Shown: positions 10,616-21,853 of the stretch, piece by piece
How the letters are laid out: the number at the start of each line of letters is the position of its first letter
Position numbering within the stretch: the stretch's first letter is position 1
From: Aradus depressus
Lineage: Eukaryota > Arthropoda > Insecta > Hemiptera > Aradidae
Assembly: GCA_963662175.1 (NCBI GenBank)
Contig: OY759227.1
Span: 2,326,501 to 2,390,500, forward strand
Length of the DNA: 64,000 nt
Direction of reading: 5' to 3'
Notes under the pieces: generated by a model
Databases searched by the model: none
Told to the model about the DNA's origin: nothing
The model's input: the letters and a program-made list of their open reading frames with translations, nothing else
Program-made: the position numbers and the translations under genes

Positions 10616-13600
10616 CAATTCAGGGCAACTGCGCTGCCGCAGGTATCTCAAGGCCCATTCTTACTAATCATCGTTTATTTGTTAATGATTTTCACACAGG
10701 TCAAAAATTTCTTGTCGACACAGGGGCAGATGTTTCCATCATTCCTTGTAAGAAAGTTTCTAAACTGTCAACAGATTTTAAATTGTTTGCAGCGAACGGT
10801 ATGGAAATCCCTACTCATGGCGTTAGAACCTTGACTATCAACCTTGGACTTCGCAGGGAGTTCCAGTGGCCCTTTATCGAAGCTAAAATATCTAAAGGTA
10901 TACTCGGTGCAGATTTTTTACATTATTTTAATTTGAGTGTGGATTTAAACAAAAAAGCCTTGATTGATAATACAACGAAATTGTGTACAATCGGCACTGT
11001 GTCTGAAATCTATACAGACGATATTATTAGTACTCTCTCAAAGGCTCAAACATTTTTGGAACTTTTAAACCTATATCCAAATTTAACTAAACCTTATTTG
11101 TTTCCGAGGAACGTAAAACATGAGGTTAAACATTATATAGAAACGAAAGGCTTTCCAGTTTCCTCTCGTCCTCGGCAGTTAGATCCGAACAGACTGAAAA
11201 TTGCAAAGGAAGAATTTCGGTTCATGTTGAAACATGGAATAATTCGATCTTCAAAATCACAGTGGTCTAGCCCTCTTCATCTAACGACAAAGAAGGATGA
11301 TACTCTAAGACCCTGTGGCGATTATCGCCGACTCAATGATCTGACTGTTCCTGATAGGTACCCGATTCCACGAATACAGGATTTTGAATACATTTTGAAA
11401 AATAAAATTATATTTTCTAAGATTGACCTTTTCAAAGAGTACTTTCAAATCCCTATGGCCGAAGCGGATAAATGCAAAACCGCCATAACTACACCTTTTG
11501 GCATGTTTGAGTTTAATGTTATGCCATTCGGTTTGCGAAATGCGCCAAGCACTTTTCAACGTTTTATAAACGAAGTATTTACAGGTTTGGATTTTGTTTT
11601 TCCCTACTTAGATGACTGTTTGATAGCATCAGACTCCGAAGCGCAACATAAAACCCACCTTAAGATTATTTTTGAACGATTAAATAAATTCGGCTTATGT
11701 ATCAACGTTTCAAAATCTTGTTTCGGCGTACCACACTTAGAGTTTTTGGGATACCGAATAAGCGAAAAAGGAATTCAGCCGCTTCCAGAGAAAGTGAAAG
11801 CAATCTTAGATTACAAATTGCCCAAGACTGTACACGATTTAAGAACATTTCTCGGATTAGTAAATTTTTATCGGAGACATATTCCCAACGCAGCTGCTAC
11901 ACAGGCGATCTTACATAATTATTTAAAAGGAGCCAGAAAAAAGGACAAAAGACACATTGACTGGACCCCAGAAGCAATAGTGAAATTTGAAAAATATAAA
12001 ACTGATTTAGCACAAATGACTATATTAACCTACCCGGATTCGAAATACCCGTTAGCATTAGCAACAGATGCTAGTGATTTCGCTATCGGTAGTGTTATAC
12101 AACAGTTTGAAAAAGATGGTTGGAAACCAATCGCGTTCTACTCAAAAAAATTGAATAACGCCCAGCGCGCCTATAGCACGTATGATAGAGAACTTCTAGG
12201 TACTTACCTCTCCATAAAACATTTTAAATATCTCTTGGAAGGACGTGACTTCGTTATTTACACAGATCATCGACCCTTATTATATGCATTCAAACAAAAA
12301 GACGACAAAGCGTCTCCACGACAACTAAGACAACTTCAGTTCATATCGGAATTCTCGACAGATATCCGCCACATCAGTGGGAAATCAAACTTAGTCGCAG
12401 ATGCACTTTCGAGAATCGAATCTGTTGATGTTCTGGATTGGGATGAAATAGCAAATGCTCAGAAACAAGATAGTGAACTGCAGACACTGAAAACCACGTC
12501 TACGTCCCTTTCTTTCAAACTGCATAGACTTCCTAGTGGTAATGAACTTTGGTGTGATGTTTCGACACCTAACGTAAGACCTTTTATTCCTTATCAATTT
12601 CGGAAAACGGTCTTTCGTCAAATCCACAACTTGCAACACCCAGGTATGAATTCTTCAGTGAAACAAATGACATCTCGTTTCATCTGGCCAAATTTGAATA
12701 AAGATGTCCGCCAATGGACAAAAAAATGCATAGCGTGTCAAAAGAACAAAGTCACACGACATTCCTCAACACCTTTTGGAACTTTTAACGAACCGGACGA
12801 TCGCTTTGCAGCAATTCACATTGATTTAGTTGGACCGTTACCACCTTCGAATAATTGTACATACGTTTTAACGGCTATCGATCGGTTCACTAATTGGGTG
12901 GAAGCAATACCGTTAGTTGATATAACTGCAGCAACTGTGGCAAAAGCAGTATATGAACAGTGGATATGTTGATTCGGTGTGCCATGCTCCATAACGACAG
13001 ACCAAGGGAGACAATTTGATTCGACGCTTTTCAAAAATTTAAGTCAATTGTGTGGTGTTATATTGAAACGGACTACGCCTTACCACCCACAATCCAATGG
13101 GAAAACAGAACGTTTCCACCGGACGTTAAAGACCGCTTTAAAAGCACATAATTCGCTCAAATGGTCGGAAACATTGCCTACTATCCTTTTAGGTATTCGT
13201 GCAGCATTCAATCCGGAAACGAAGGTATCGATTGCACAAATGACTTATGGAAAATCGATAAAAGTCCCTGGTGAATTTTTAGGTGTTCCGGTCTCTAACC
13301 AACGGGACACTCTTGATGCTTTTGTCTCCAATCTGCAAGACACCATGAGGAAATTGCAACCGGTTCCTGTCAGACAGCAAACTCAACAAAATGTTTTTGT
13401 TCTCAAAGATTTGTCACATTGTACTCATGTATTTGTGAGGGTGGACAGGATCAAGAAACCGCTAGAGGCTGCATACGAAGGTCCTTTTCCAATTAAAACG
13501 AAATATGACAAATATTTTACTGTCGTTATCAAAGCGAAAGACTGCAACATTTCAATCGACAGACTGAAGCCTGCTTATCTCTTGGCTGCGGATCAAACAG

Positions 13601-13803
13601 CGCAGACTGCGGATGAGACTCCCCTAATGACAAGGACAACCGTTATGACTTCTCACCCACCATTTGCTGTCGATCCTCGACTGTTGACATCTCAGGGCAA
13701 CGAACAGGACAAGGAAGTGATAACGCGGAGTGGAAGGTCAGTGCACTTCCCTAAACGATTCCTAGCACAAGTGTTTAGTTACTCTTCACACTGCTTTCCT
13801 TGA
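10564..13803 (+). pseudogene. Gypsy A Pol: protease, RT, RNase H, integrase; one nonsense codon
   Basis: Domains in order: aspartic protease (FLVDTGADVSIIPC, about 10705-10750); reverse transcriptase with GDYRRLNDLTVPDRYPIPR (about 11315), VMPFGLRNAPSTFQR (about 11518) and the catalytic YLDDCLIAS (about 11605; family consensus is DDIL); RNase H (ATDASDFAIGS, YDRELLG, YTDHRPLLYAF); integrase with HHCC finger (H..H...CIACQ, about 12630-12740) and core (IHIDLVGP about 12815; TTDQGRQF about 12995; the SNGKTERFHR helix about 13095). A TGA at 12970-12972 interrupts the integrase core in frame where relatives have a sense codon. Pol is made as a Gag-Pol fusion by frameshifting. Confidence 0.92.
10594..10600 (+). 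promoter_or_regulatory. Gypsy A -1 ribosomal frameshift heptamer
   Basis: GGGAAAC lies in the gag/pol overlap in the phase G GGA AAC relative to gag, the canonical X XXY YYZ pattern. Slipping back one base enters the pol frame exactly. An earlier A-run (10543-10549) has the right phase too, but a TGA at 10558 in the -1 frame excludes it. Confidence 0.7.
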
Positions 13804-13824
13804 ACTGACGTGAACTACATCACT

Positions 13825-13834
13825 GGAAGGGGAG
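13825..13834 (+). other. Gypsy A polypurine tract
   Basis: GGAAGGGGAG sits three bases before the 3' LTR, the expected plus-strand priming site. Confidence 0.8.
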
Positions 13835-13837
13835 TAG

Positions 13838-13975
13838 TGTAGGAGGCAGTGGCTTGGATGATTAACAAAAAGATCATATGAGATTTAAAAAAATAAAAAA
13901 TATATTGATTGTTAGTTTTGAAAAGAGTTGTTCATGAAATAAAAGTTATTATATATTGGTATAAAATACTCAACA
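13838..13975 (+). repeat. Gypsy A 3' LTR
   Basis: Matches 9567-9709 apart from about two substitutions, a 1-bp deletion and a 4-bp deletion. It is followed by target duplication GAAT. Confidence 0.92.
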
Positions 13976-14567
13976 GAATTGATTTATTTCGGGAGTTTTT
14001 TTTTAAAAGATATTTGTATGAATAAGGTTTATTGATAATCTTTTGAACAGGTGAGAGGAGTTATTTGATAGTTTGAATATGTATAGTATTTATGGGTTTT
14101 TTTTTTATTTAATTATATGGTGATGGTTGTTTAGTTAGTAGTATTAAGAGTTTGAAAAGTAGTTTATAAAGTTAGTTCATTTTCGTTTATTGACCATTTT
14201 GGGATTATTTATGTAAGTTTAGAAGGATAAAGAAGAAATATAAAGCATTTAAGAGTTTAGTAGTTGATTTAAGGAAACAATTTCTTTTGAAAATTAGTAT
14301 GTGATTTAAGGAATCGATATTTAATTTTTTTATATGGGTATTTTTTGAATTGAAAGAAGTATTTGAGAGAATTTTAGTAGTTTATATAAGTATATATATT
14401 TTTTTAGAAATAATAAGAGGGATAAATTATTTAAGGAAAGATATTGGGTATACAGTATATTGTTTTTGAAAACTGAGTGGAAGAAAGGTATTTAAAATAT
14501 TTTTACGATAGGAAATTATAATTGAAATTTTTTTTTTTGCATAACTACAATTTTTCAATTGATAGTT
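13976..14567. other. AT-rich remainder of the outer element between Gypsy A and B
   Basis: No credible reading frame. It contains the third copy of the 9.3-kb degenerate repeat near 14016. Confidence 0.5.
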
Positions 14568-14896
14568 TGGTAAGGTCTTAATATATTATAAAAAAACTAG
14601 TGTAAACTAATATTATGGAAAAACTGATGTAATAATATTTAGTACGTCTTACTTGTAACAACTTTTGATATATTTCTTATCTTATAAGATTGAAGTATGA
14701 AGCCTTGAATAAAAGGCAACACCATGTTTGAATTGTGAACAAAAAATATGAACTTTATGAATATGAGTCAGTATCATTGTTATAACATTAAGTATAAACA
14801 CAGATTTACAATAAGAATAATATAATCACAGTAACAAACAAAATAAGCTGTCAAAGCTAAAACTGATAACCGTCCAACCACGTTATAACCTTTTCA
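14568..14896 (-). repeat. Gypsy B 3' LTR (left)
   Basis: About 329 bp, over 95% identical by eye to 18847-19169, with a short insertion before CCGTCCAACCA. A pyrimidine tract follows at about 14897-14916, which is the polypurine tract on the minus strand. Confidence 0.85.
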
Positions 14897-14937
14897 CTCT
14901 CCTTTACCCTTCCCTCAGTGTAACGCCAGTGGAGTAG

Positions 14938-17900
14938 TTACCGGTAACGGGCGGGTACCCGAAGAGTTCTACCAGAACTGCTGACGGGCAGCTGAAACAC
15001 AACCCGACGAGTAGGCGGGCGAGGTTGTGCAGGATGTTGAGGAGAGACGAGAATGGGTGCCGGAAGGGGGGAATGAGTAGGAGTGGAACGAGAGGCGATA
15101 GGCGCAGGACTGAGCGGAAGGTCGGAGGTAGGAGATGGGGGTGTGTAAGGTGAAGGTGGAGGCGGTTTCGTAGGAGGAATGAAGGTAAGCGTGGACGGAA
15201 CAGGTACGAGATCGACCTCGAAAGACATGTGGGCCGGTTTGAGGCAATCTCGAGACACAACTGTCGTGCGATGCTGGAGTTGTATGGTGAACGTTTTGAC
15301 ATCCCGTCGAAGGATGAGGAATGGGCCCTGATAGGCCGGAGTGAGCGGGGGTTTGCAGGCGTCATCACGGAGGAACACATGGGTACACGTATTCAGGGCT
15401 GGGTTCACGTAAATCGGGGGTCCCGTGGTATGCCAAACGGGGGCCGAAGGGCGTGTGTGGTGAAAAAGGTCAGCCAGTTGTTGAGCGTAATGGGGTTCCA
15501 AGGGGTCCACTCTAGTGGGGGCGAAAAATTCGCCGGGTAGCTGTAGTCGGGAACCGAAGAGGAGTTCCGCCGGGCTGGCATGCAGGTCTTGTTTGACGAC
15601 AGAGCGTAACCCCAGCATAACGGCTGGTACGTGACGAACCCAGGGGGCCGGGGCCGCCGGTTTGATCTGCGAGGGGAACTGCCTCTATTCATCGTGTCGC
15701 CCGGTCGATCATCATGAGTAAAAAACGTTTATCACCCGCCGAAGGCAGAGGGCCAACTATATCGATGTGTGCGCAAGCCAAACGCTGATCTGGTGCTCGG
15801 AAGACCTGAAGAGGCGAGCGCTCGTGCCGTTGCACCTTTGCCCGCTGACACGGAAGGCAGTGCTGCACGAAACGTGCGATGTCCTTGGCCATCCTCGGCC
15901 AAAAATAGCGTGCTTGGATGAGGATGGTGGATGCTGATCTGCCCGGGTGGGCGAAGGAATGAAAGTGGTCGCACACCCGCTGTCGTAGGTCTGACGGCAC
16001 ATAAGGACGGTCGACCGACTGTGACGTGCTGCAGTATAAGGAGGTATCACCGTCGACCCGGGTTGATTTCAGCTCGTGCGTGTTGTCCGAACGCAGAAGA
16101 TGTTGTAATTCAGGGTCTTTGGCTTGTGCTGATGCCAGCTGCTCCCACGTGGGCAGCGATGAAACGGCGTTCACACGAGATAACGTGTCAGCCACAACGT
16201 TGTCTTGGCCGGAGATGTAACGGATGTCGGATGTAAATTCGGATATGAACGAAAGGTGTCTAGCTTGACGAGGGCTTGCTTTGTTAGTTTTTTGAGCGAG
16301 CGCCGTGGTCAGAGGTTTATGGTCGGTGAAACAGACAAATTCGCGCCCTTCGAGGATGAATTTGATATGCTGAATCGAGGCGTAAATGGCTAAGAGCTCG
16401 CGGTCGTACGCGGAGTAATTCCGTTCCGCGTGAGTGAGTTTTCTCAAAAAGAAACCGAGGGGCAGCAGGGAATTTTTCACGACCTGGTGGAGAACCCCGG
16501 CCACGGCTGCGTTGGAAGCGTCGGTGTGCAGGTGCAGAGGTGCCGTGGGGAAATGATGATGCAGCATCGTGATGGAGGCTAGCGAATCCACGGTGGCCTG
16601 GAAGGCCTGCAGCCGGGTCGGATTCCACGAAATGATGGACTGTTTCGGACCGGTGATAGCAAGAAGAGGGGCTTGTACGTGGGCTGCCTTCGGGAGAAAA
16701 CGGCGATAAAAATTGAGCATGCTCAGAAAACGCTTCAGGTGAGCGACCGTCTTGGGGCGAGGGAACGTTCGTAAGGCCTCGACATGGCCGTAGGGGGGGC
16801 GATACCCGCCGCCGAATTGGTATGTCCCAGAAAAGACACCGATGACTGAAGAAACTGACACTTGTGTAGATTCACTGCGATCCCGAAGGAGTGTAACCGC
16901 TGGAACAGAGAGCCCAGATGGCTCAGTTGTTCAGCTACTGATGTGGACGCGATCAAGATGTCGTCGAAGTAGACAAAGCAAAAATCTAGACCCGCTAAAA
17001 CCTGGTTTATGAAACGCTGGAACGTCTGCGCCGCGTTGCGTAACCCGAATGGCATGAACAAAAATTCGAAACTGCCAAACGGCGTGGTGATCGCAGTTTT
17101 GGGAACGTCCTATGGAGCCATGGGCAGTTGTTGGTAAGCCCGAACGAGATCTACCGTGGAGAAAACGAACGAGCCCCGTAGTTTGGCAGAGCAGTCTTGA
17201 ATATTGGGCAGCGGGTACGAATCTGGGATTGTCTTGGCGTTGAGTCGCCAGTAGTCTTCACACGCGCGAAACGTACCGTCTGCCTTGGGCACCAGATGTA
17301 ATGGGCTAGACCATGCACTAGTGGAGGGGCGACGCAGCCCCAGGGACTGCCAAGTGGCAAAAATGTCTTGAGCTGCTTTTAGACGCTCCGCCGCGAGTCT
17401 GCGAAAACGAGCGGTGACTGGTGGCCCTGAGTCTCGATAAAGTGTTGCGTAGAATGTTTAACTTTAGAAGGGTCTTGAAAGGTTACGGGAGAGAGGAGAT
17501 TGCATTTCTGGAGGATAGGCCAGACGGGCGAGGAAGGATCGATAGAGGAGACGGTAGGGATGGAAGAGCAATCCTGGGAGGGATGAGGGTCAAAAGATAA
17601 TTGTTTGAATGAGGATCGGTCGATAACACGTCTACCCGGAAGGTCCACCAAAAGTTTATAATGTAACAAAAAATCTATACCTAATATTGGGCGTGTGATG
17701 TCGGCCAGAAGAAAATCATAGACAAAACGCTTGCCAAAACCGAAATCCAAGGCGAGTTTGCGACGTCCGTAGACTGGAATGCGGGTGTTGTTCGCTGCGA
17801 AAAGATGACTGGTGATGACACTTCGTGAATCGGTTGGTTGAAGAGGTAACAAAGAGAGGTCGGCGCCTGTATCGACGAGGTACTGCTGTTTAATGTGGTC

Positions 17901-17965
17901 ATCAGTGAGGAAAAGGCGGCCAGGTGACGTGTGACAGGAACAGGCCGCTGATTCCCGCCGCTGAA
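14938..17965 (-). pseudogene. Gypsy B Pol, multiply broken, integrase core deleted
   Basis: Minus-strand order: protease (YLVDTGADLSLLP, about 17850-17890); RT with the PKADGTFRACEDYWRLN stretch (about 17240-17290), FMPFGLRNAAQTFQRF (about 17010-17060) and FVYFDDILIAS (about 16950); RNase H (HTDASNAAVAGV, YDRELLAIYA, FTDHKPLT); integrase finger (HCLPCQRAK) and first core motif HIDIVGPLPS (about 15740). Lesions: TAG after PMAP (about 17112), frameshifts between 17292-17379 and near 16860, and a jump near 15690 from IDRATR straight to the integrase C-terminal part (VMLGLRSVVKQD, about 15590-15620). The jump removes roughly 90 residues including the second Asp and Glu of the DDE triad. The product cannot integrate. 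Confidence 0.88.
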
Positions 17966-18817
17966 CTAGTTTTTTGAAGGGTGCGCAGGGTAATCACAAG
18001 GTGAGGAGCACTTAGTTGCTTCAGTGTTGAAGGTACGATGATACCAGCACCAAGTGAGAGGCCCCGAAAGTACACGACGACGAGAATGTGAACGGACCCT
18101 TGAGCGTGGTCGAGGTGTGGGAGAACGTGACCTCCCAAAATCAAAATCTCTGGAAGCCTCGAAATCGCGTCTGAGGGCGGCGACTTCGCCAATCAAGGCT
18201 GCAAAATCCGTGGCCGAAACTGCAGAGGTGGGGGTGCTGGAAGAAGCTTGGATCTGTGGCTGTGAAACTTCGGCGACTTTGTCGGCGATCTCGGCTAGTT
18301 GAACCAACTCGAAGGTCGGTGTCAGACGAGACAGCCATAGCAACCGGATGATGTTATCAGCAGGCGTGTCACCTGTCAGGGCCAGCATGTCTCGAAGAAG
18401 TTGTGAAGGCTTCCTGTCACCCAAGGACAAACCTGACAAGAGTTTACGCATCTTCTGCTCATCAGACTCTCTGCTTCTGCTTAGAAGGGCTGCCTTTAAA
18501 TCGACATAGGTCAGGGGTGGTTCGGTGCGCCGCACTACATCACGTACTACTCGAAGTGTGTCAGCGTCGATAGCAGCTATTAAGTGGTGGAGTTTGGTGG
18601 TGTCGGCCGTGATACGAGCGAGGGTAAACTGAGACTCTAACTGTGTGAGCCACAGATCTACCTTTGCGCCACAAAATGGTGGGTATTTAATCGAGACGTG
18701 TGCGACGTGGGGTTGCGGAGCCGGTTGGGGTGGTGTTGCTGGCCGATTTTGGAGTTCAGTCACCTGAGACATCAGAGCGGCTAATTGAGCGTTGAGTTGA
18801 GCAATTTGTTCTTCCAT
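17966..18817 (-). CDS. Gypsy B Gag (DUF7041-type)
   Basis: 283 codons, intact. It starts at MEEQIAQLNAQLAALMSQ, a short heptad-like helix, then a proline-rich linker and the DUF7041 signature (IKYPPFCGAKVDLWLTQLES, FTLARITADTTKLHHLIAAI). The C-terminal part has an Arg/Ser-rich tract and CWYHRTFNTEATKCSSPC, matching Gypsy A in layout. The start codon lies 10 bases from the primer-binding site. The stop TAG immediately follows a slippery heptamer. It is the only intact gene of this element. Confidence 0.87.
   Translation of the reverse strand: MEEQIAQLNAQLAALMSQVTELQNRPATPPQPAPQPHVAHVSIKYPPFCGAKVDLWLTQLESQFTLARITADTTKLHHLIAAIDADTLRVVRDVVRRTEPPLTYVDLKAALLSRSRESDEQKMRKLLSGLSLGDRKPSQLLRDMLALTGDTPADNIIRLLWLSRLTPTFELVQLAEIADKVAEVSQPQIQASSSTPTSAVSATDFAALIGEVAALRRDFEASRDFDFGRSRSPTPRPRSRVRSHSRRRVLSGPLTWCWYHRTFNTEATKCSSPCDYPAHPSKN
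17969..17975 (-). promoter_or_regulatory. Gypsy B -1 ribosomal frameshift heptamer
   Basis: On the minus strand AAAAAAC is read A AAA AAC in the gag frame, directly before the gag TAG. A -1 slip enters a frame that stays open to the protease. This is the canonical retroviral-type slip site. Confidence 0.72.
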
Positions 18818-18825
18818 TCTTCCAA

Positions 18826-18844
18826 ATCACGTCGGGGTCACCAA
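18826..18844 (-). other. Gypsy B primer-binding site
   Basis: The reverse complement reads TTGGTGACCCCGACGTGAT, identical to the Gypsy A site, and adjoins the 5' LTR. Confidence 0.85.
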
Positions 18845-18846
18845 TT

Positions 18847-19169
18847 TGGTAAGGTCTTAATATATTATAAAAAAAACTAATGTAAACTAATATTATGGAA
18901 AAACTGATGTAATAATATTTAGTACGTCTTAATTGTAACAACTTTTGATATATTTCTTATCTTATAAGATTGAAGTATGAAGCCTTGAATAAAAGGCAAC
19001 ACCATGTTTGAATTGTGAACAAAAAATATGAACTTTATGAATATGAGTCAGTATCATTGTTATAACATTAAGTATAAACACACATTTACAATAAGAATAA
19101 TAGAATCACAGTAACAAACAAAATAAGCTGTCAAAGCTAAAACCGTCCAACCAAGTTATAACCTTTTCA
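18847..19169 (-). repeat. Gypsy B 5' LTR (right)
   Basis: Partner of 14568-14896. The end at 19169 is approximate because similarity trails off through a pyrimidine run. Confidence 0.82.
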
Positions 19170-20468
19170 CTCTCCTTTTCCCTCCATGACGACTCACCAG
19201 GTGGCAGCAGTAGACAGCCACAATAGGAAGATGTTTGTGGTCTTTTTTTTTTGGGTGAAGTCATTTAGGATAGGAAAATGACAATTTTAAATAGGGTAAG
19301 GTATGAAAGAAAGGAATAAAATGCGCAGTATAAAAGATGTTATAAATAATTTCATCCAAGAGTGGTTCGCAAAAGAGCAAATAATAATAAAGAATAATTA
19401 GAAAAATATATAGGGATGTTTGTTTTTATAATTATGTGACGTTAGTAAAACTTCGCGGAGAATTAATATGGAGAAAAGTTATTAGGTGAAAATGGGCTAT
19501 TTGTTTAAGAGTATATAGCTGAGAATTTTATTTATGATGAGATTACCTACCAGAGAGAAAGGAGGAATCCATCAATACTGCGACGATATAATTTTGAGAT
19601 GGCCTACCCACGAAAGGGAGGATCCATGGATTCTACGATGATATACGAAGTATTATAGACTACGACGAAGTAAGAATATGTGTTAGAGACATATGATATT
19701 TTCTTTGAGTATAGGAGACTATGTGTTGAAGTGAGATTACTTTTTCGATGTTTAGGAGAAATAAAGGATAGGTAGGGAATAGGTGAAGACCTGATTAACG
19801 TCCCATAAATAATAAGAAACATATATTTATAAGGGGGGGATGAATTAAATAAATGAGAAAATAAGTAAAGTGGTTTTTTTTTAGTGCTCGAATGTAAAAA
19901 AGAGGATGAAATATTTATAAAATGAGACCATAGAATGAAAGTTTTGAATTTAGAAGGCAACCCGTTTCCTTTTGTCATTGATAATAAGAAAAGAAAAAAT
20001 TTTCAAGTCGACCCAGATTTTTTTTGAGAAATTTTAATATTAAAGTGTTATTATTTGAATTGGTTATCCATGTTTTAGAGAAAATTAGTTGATGTATGTT
20101 TCTGTTTTTTTTTTGCATAAAATAAGTTGATTACTGTGAAAGATGGAGAAAGGACGAAAATTATGTAAAATAAATATTGAAGCTTTGGTACCCATAGTAA
20201 AAATTAATAAATTGATTTCTTGTATATTAATTATAGATTTCTTGTATATATATATATTATTCAAACCCTAGTAAGTAAGTTGTTTTGTTTTGTGAAATTC
20301 GTATACTGTTTGAGAATAAATGAGATGATTTTTTTTGTTAATTATAGATTTTAGAGATAAGTTGTTCAAATACTAGTTTTTTTTTGTATTCATTTTTTTT
20401 TTGAGATTGTTGTAGGTAGGAATAAAATTGTCCTATGTACAATTTTAGTAAAATAAGGGGAGGGTAAA
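19170..20468. other. AT-rich remainder of the outer element
   Basis: No convincing gene. Frames here are short and low-complexity. It is interpreted as the 3' interior of the outer LTR element. Confidence 0.45.
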
Positions 20469-20673
20469 TGTAATGTAGTTAATTTGCGTAGGCCAAATTT
20501 AATTTTATTTATAATTTTATTTAAAGTTTGTAAAATAAATAATGTATATAAGGGTTAGATAAACCATAAACTTTAGAGGCTGAAGAGAAAGGTAGCAAGG
20601 GTGACAAGGAGGCTCAGGTATCGAGGGTGCAATAAAAGAAGGAACCTGTAGGAGGAATTGTTCAGATATTTTT
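20469..20673. repeat. LTR-like direct repeat, right copy (old outer element)
   Basis: Matches 7115-7329, starting TGTAATGTAG and ending GATATTTTT. Sequence beyond the two copies diverges, so one or both LTRs are truncated. Confidence 0.6.
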
Positions 20674-20841
20674 GTTGTTATGTAAAATAAAAGTTGTTCT
20701 TGATACAATAATGATTCTGTATAGTAGGAGAGATAAGATGGTTCTGGCGCAGGGCTAAAGAGCAACTGGGTTAGTATCTTTTTTGAGTGCAGAAGCAACT
20801 CAGCCCTTCTACACCCCTGTACTTAAATCACTTCCCCATCT

Positions 20842-20928
20842 CAATACGTTTCCACTCTCCCTCTAAACCTCAATAAGTTTCCGCTCTCCTTCTTAACCGC
20901 AATAAGTTTCCGCTCTCCCTCAAAAAAC
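20842..20928. repeat. Three 29-bp tandem units (GTTTCCGCTCTCC motif)
   Basis: Units of CAATAAGTTTCCGCTCTCC plus a 10-base tail start at 20842, 20871 and 20900. The core GTTTCCGCTCTCCCTCTAAA recurs in the 124-bp repeats at 62.3-62.6 kb. Confidence 0.8.
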
Positions 20929-21065
20929 CCTTTTCATTTTTATCCTACCCTTCGCCTATTCCCCTAATTTTTTGTAATTAGCCCACTAGCGCTTCCAAGC
21001 GTCTAAAATTGCAATTAATTTTTAATTAAGTAGCTAGGGTCGACTTCTTAAGAAAAAAAAATAAC

Positions 21066-21150
21066 TTGACCTTACGGGAATCGAACCCGCCTTCTTTGCC
21101 TTGAGGGGCTGACTTGCTATCCACACGACTATTGTGACATTGTAGGTCAA
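21066..21150 (-). tRNA. tRNA-like sequence (pseudo-tRNA or SINE head), 85 nt
   Basis: On the minus strand the first and last seven bases pair perfectly (TTGACCT with AGGTCAA), and the T arm CGGGTTCGATTCCCG gives a perfect 5-bp stem with a B-box. A possible A-box TAGTCGTGTGG is present. I could not draw a convincing anticodon arm or assign an amino acid. An 85-nt length would suggest a long variable arm or a degenerate copy. No repeated SINE body is seen nearby. Confidence 0.4.
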
Positions 21151-21752
21151 GCGGGGATATACTAGATATATAAACTTACGGCCGTGTATTATTACACTAG
21201 TATCTCCAAGATTCAGCGGTTTTTAGCCTTTATCACTAGAGCATAATTTTGATCGCCCCTCATCGAAAAATTACAGTCCTACACCCTCATATAAGTTTTC
21301 GCTCCTTCTATTTCAAAGTCATTCATTATTATATTAATACCTCCTCGGTCTTTAACCATCTTTATACTAATTCATCTCATTACCCTCTCCTATATTTCTG
21401 CTTTCTACTCCCCCACATCAATTGTATACACTTTGCCTAAAATCATAATTTTCCATTACAATCCTACTTCCACACATCAATTATCACACGAAACTTCTAA
21501 TCTTCCCCCTTTTTTTAAAATTACAATTATACTTTTACAAACTCTTTAGATTACGATGCGTCTAACATTTTCATCATAACCCGGTCTACCCATACATAAA
21601 GCTATATTGTATGTCTATTAACCTCTCCCCGCTCTACCTGTAATCTTCAGGCCTTTTCACAACAATTTCAAGGGTCTCAATATCTTAGGCTAACATGCGG
21701 TATATAACTTACATTTACGTTATGTAGACTGCATCTCATCTTCAACACTTTC
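21151..21752. other. No gene seen
   Basis: Pyrimidine-rich, AT-rich sequence. A weak relative of the GTTTCCGCTC motif occurs near 21295. Confidence 0.4.
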
Positions 21753-21853
21753 TTAGGATGTTTCTCACCAGGATCTCTATATCAGGTATCTGATAGGGGT
21801 GTGTATTTCTTTTAGTTCGTTTTATTGACTAGTCAATAAACCGGTAAGCTAGG
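21753..21853 (+). repeat. Inverted repeat, left arm
   Basis: About 100 bp ending CAATAAACCGGTAAGC. Its reverse complement is at 23303-23403 with about 93% identity by eye. Confidence 0.85.

Larger units (their letters stand above)
9567..13975 (+). mobile_element. Gypsy A: nearly intact Ty3/Gypsy LTR retrotransposon
   Basis: Complete element: 143-bp and 138-bp LTRs beginning TGTAGGAGG and ending CTCAACA, primer-binding site, gag, pol and polypurine tract. A 4-bp target duplication GAAT lies at 9563-9566 and 13976-13979. The LTRs differ by about two substitutions and two small indels, so insertion is recent. Pol has a single nonsense codon. No env is present. Confidence 0.93.
14568..19169 (-). 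mobile_element. Gypsy B: decayed Ty3/Gypsy element related to Gypsy A
   Basis: A minus-strand element bounded by direct repeats starting TGGTAAGGTC at 14568 and 18847. It has the same 19-nt primer-binding site and DUF7041-type gag as Gypsy A but unrelated LTRs. Pol has several lesions and an integrase-core deletion. No clean target duplication was found, and the outer LTR borders are approximate. Confidence 0.88.

Noticed and set aside
16026..16393. Plus-strand frames across Gypsy B pol
   Set aside because: Antisense shadows of the minus-strand RNase H/integrase coding.
19604..19978. Minus-strand 124-codon frame in the outer element
   Set aside because: Ser/Tyr/Phe-rich without any gag, pol or env motif; AT-bias artefact likely.
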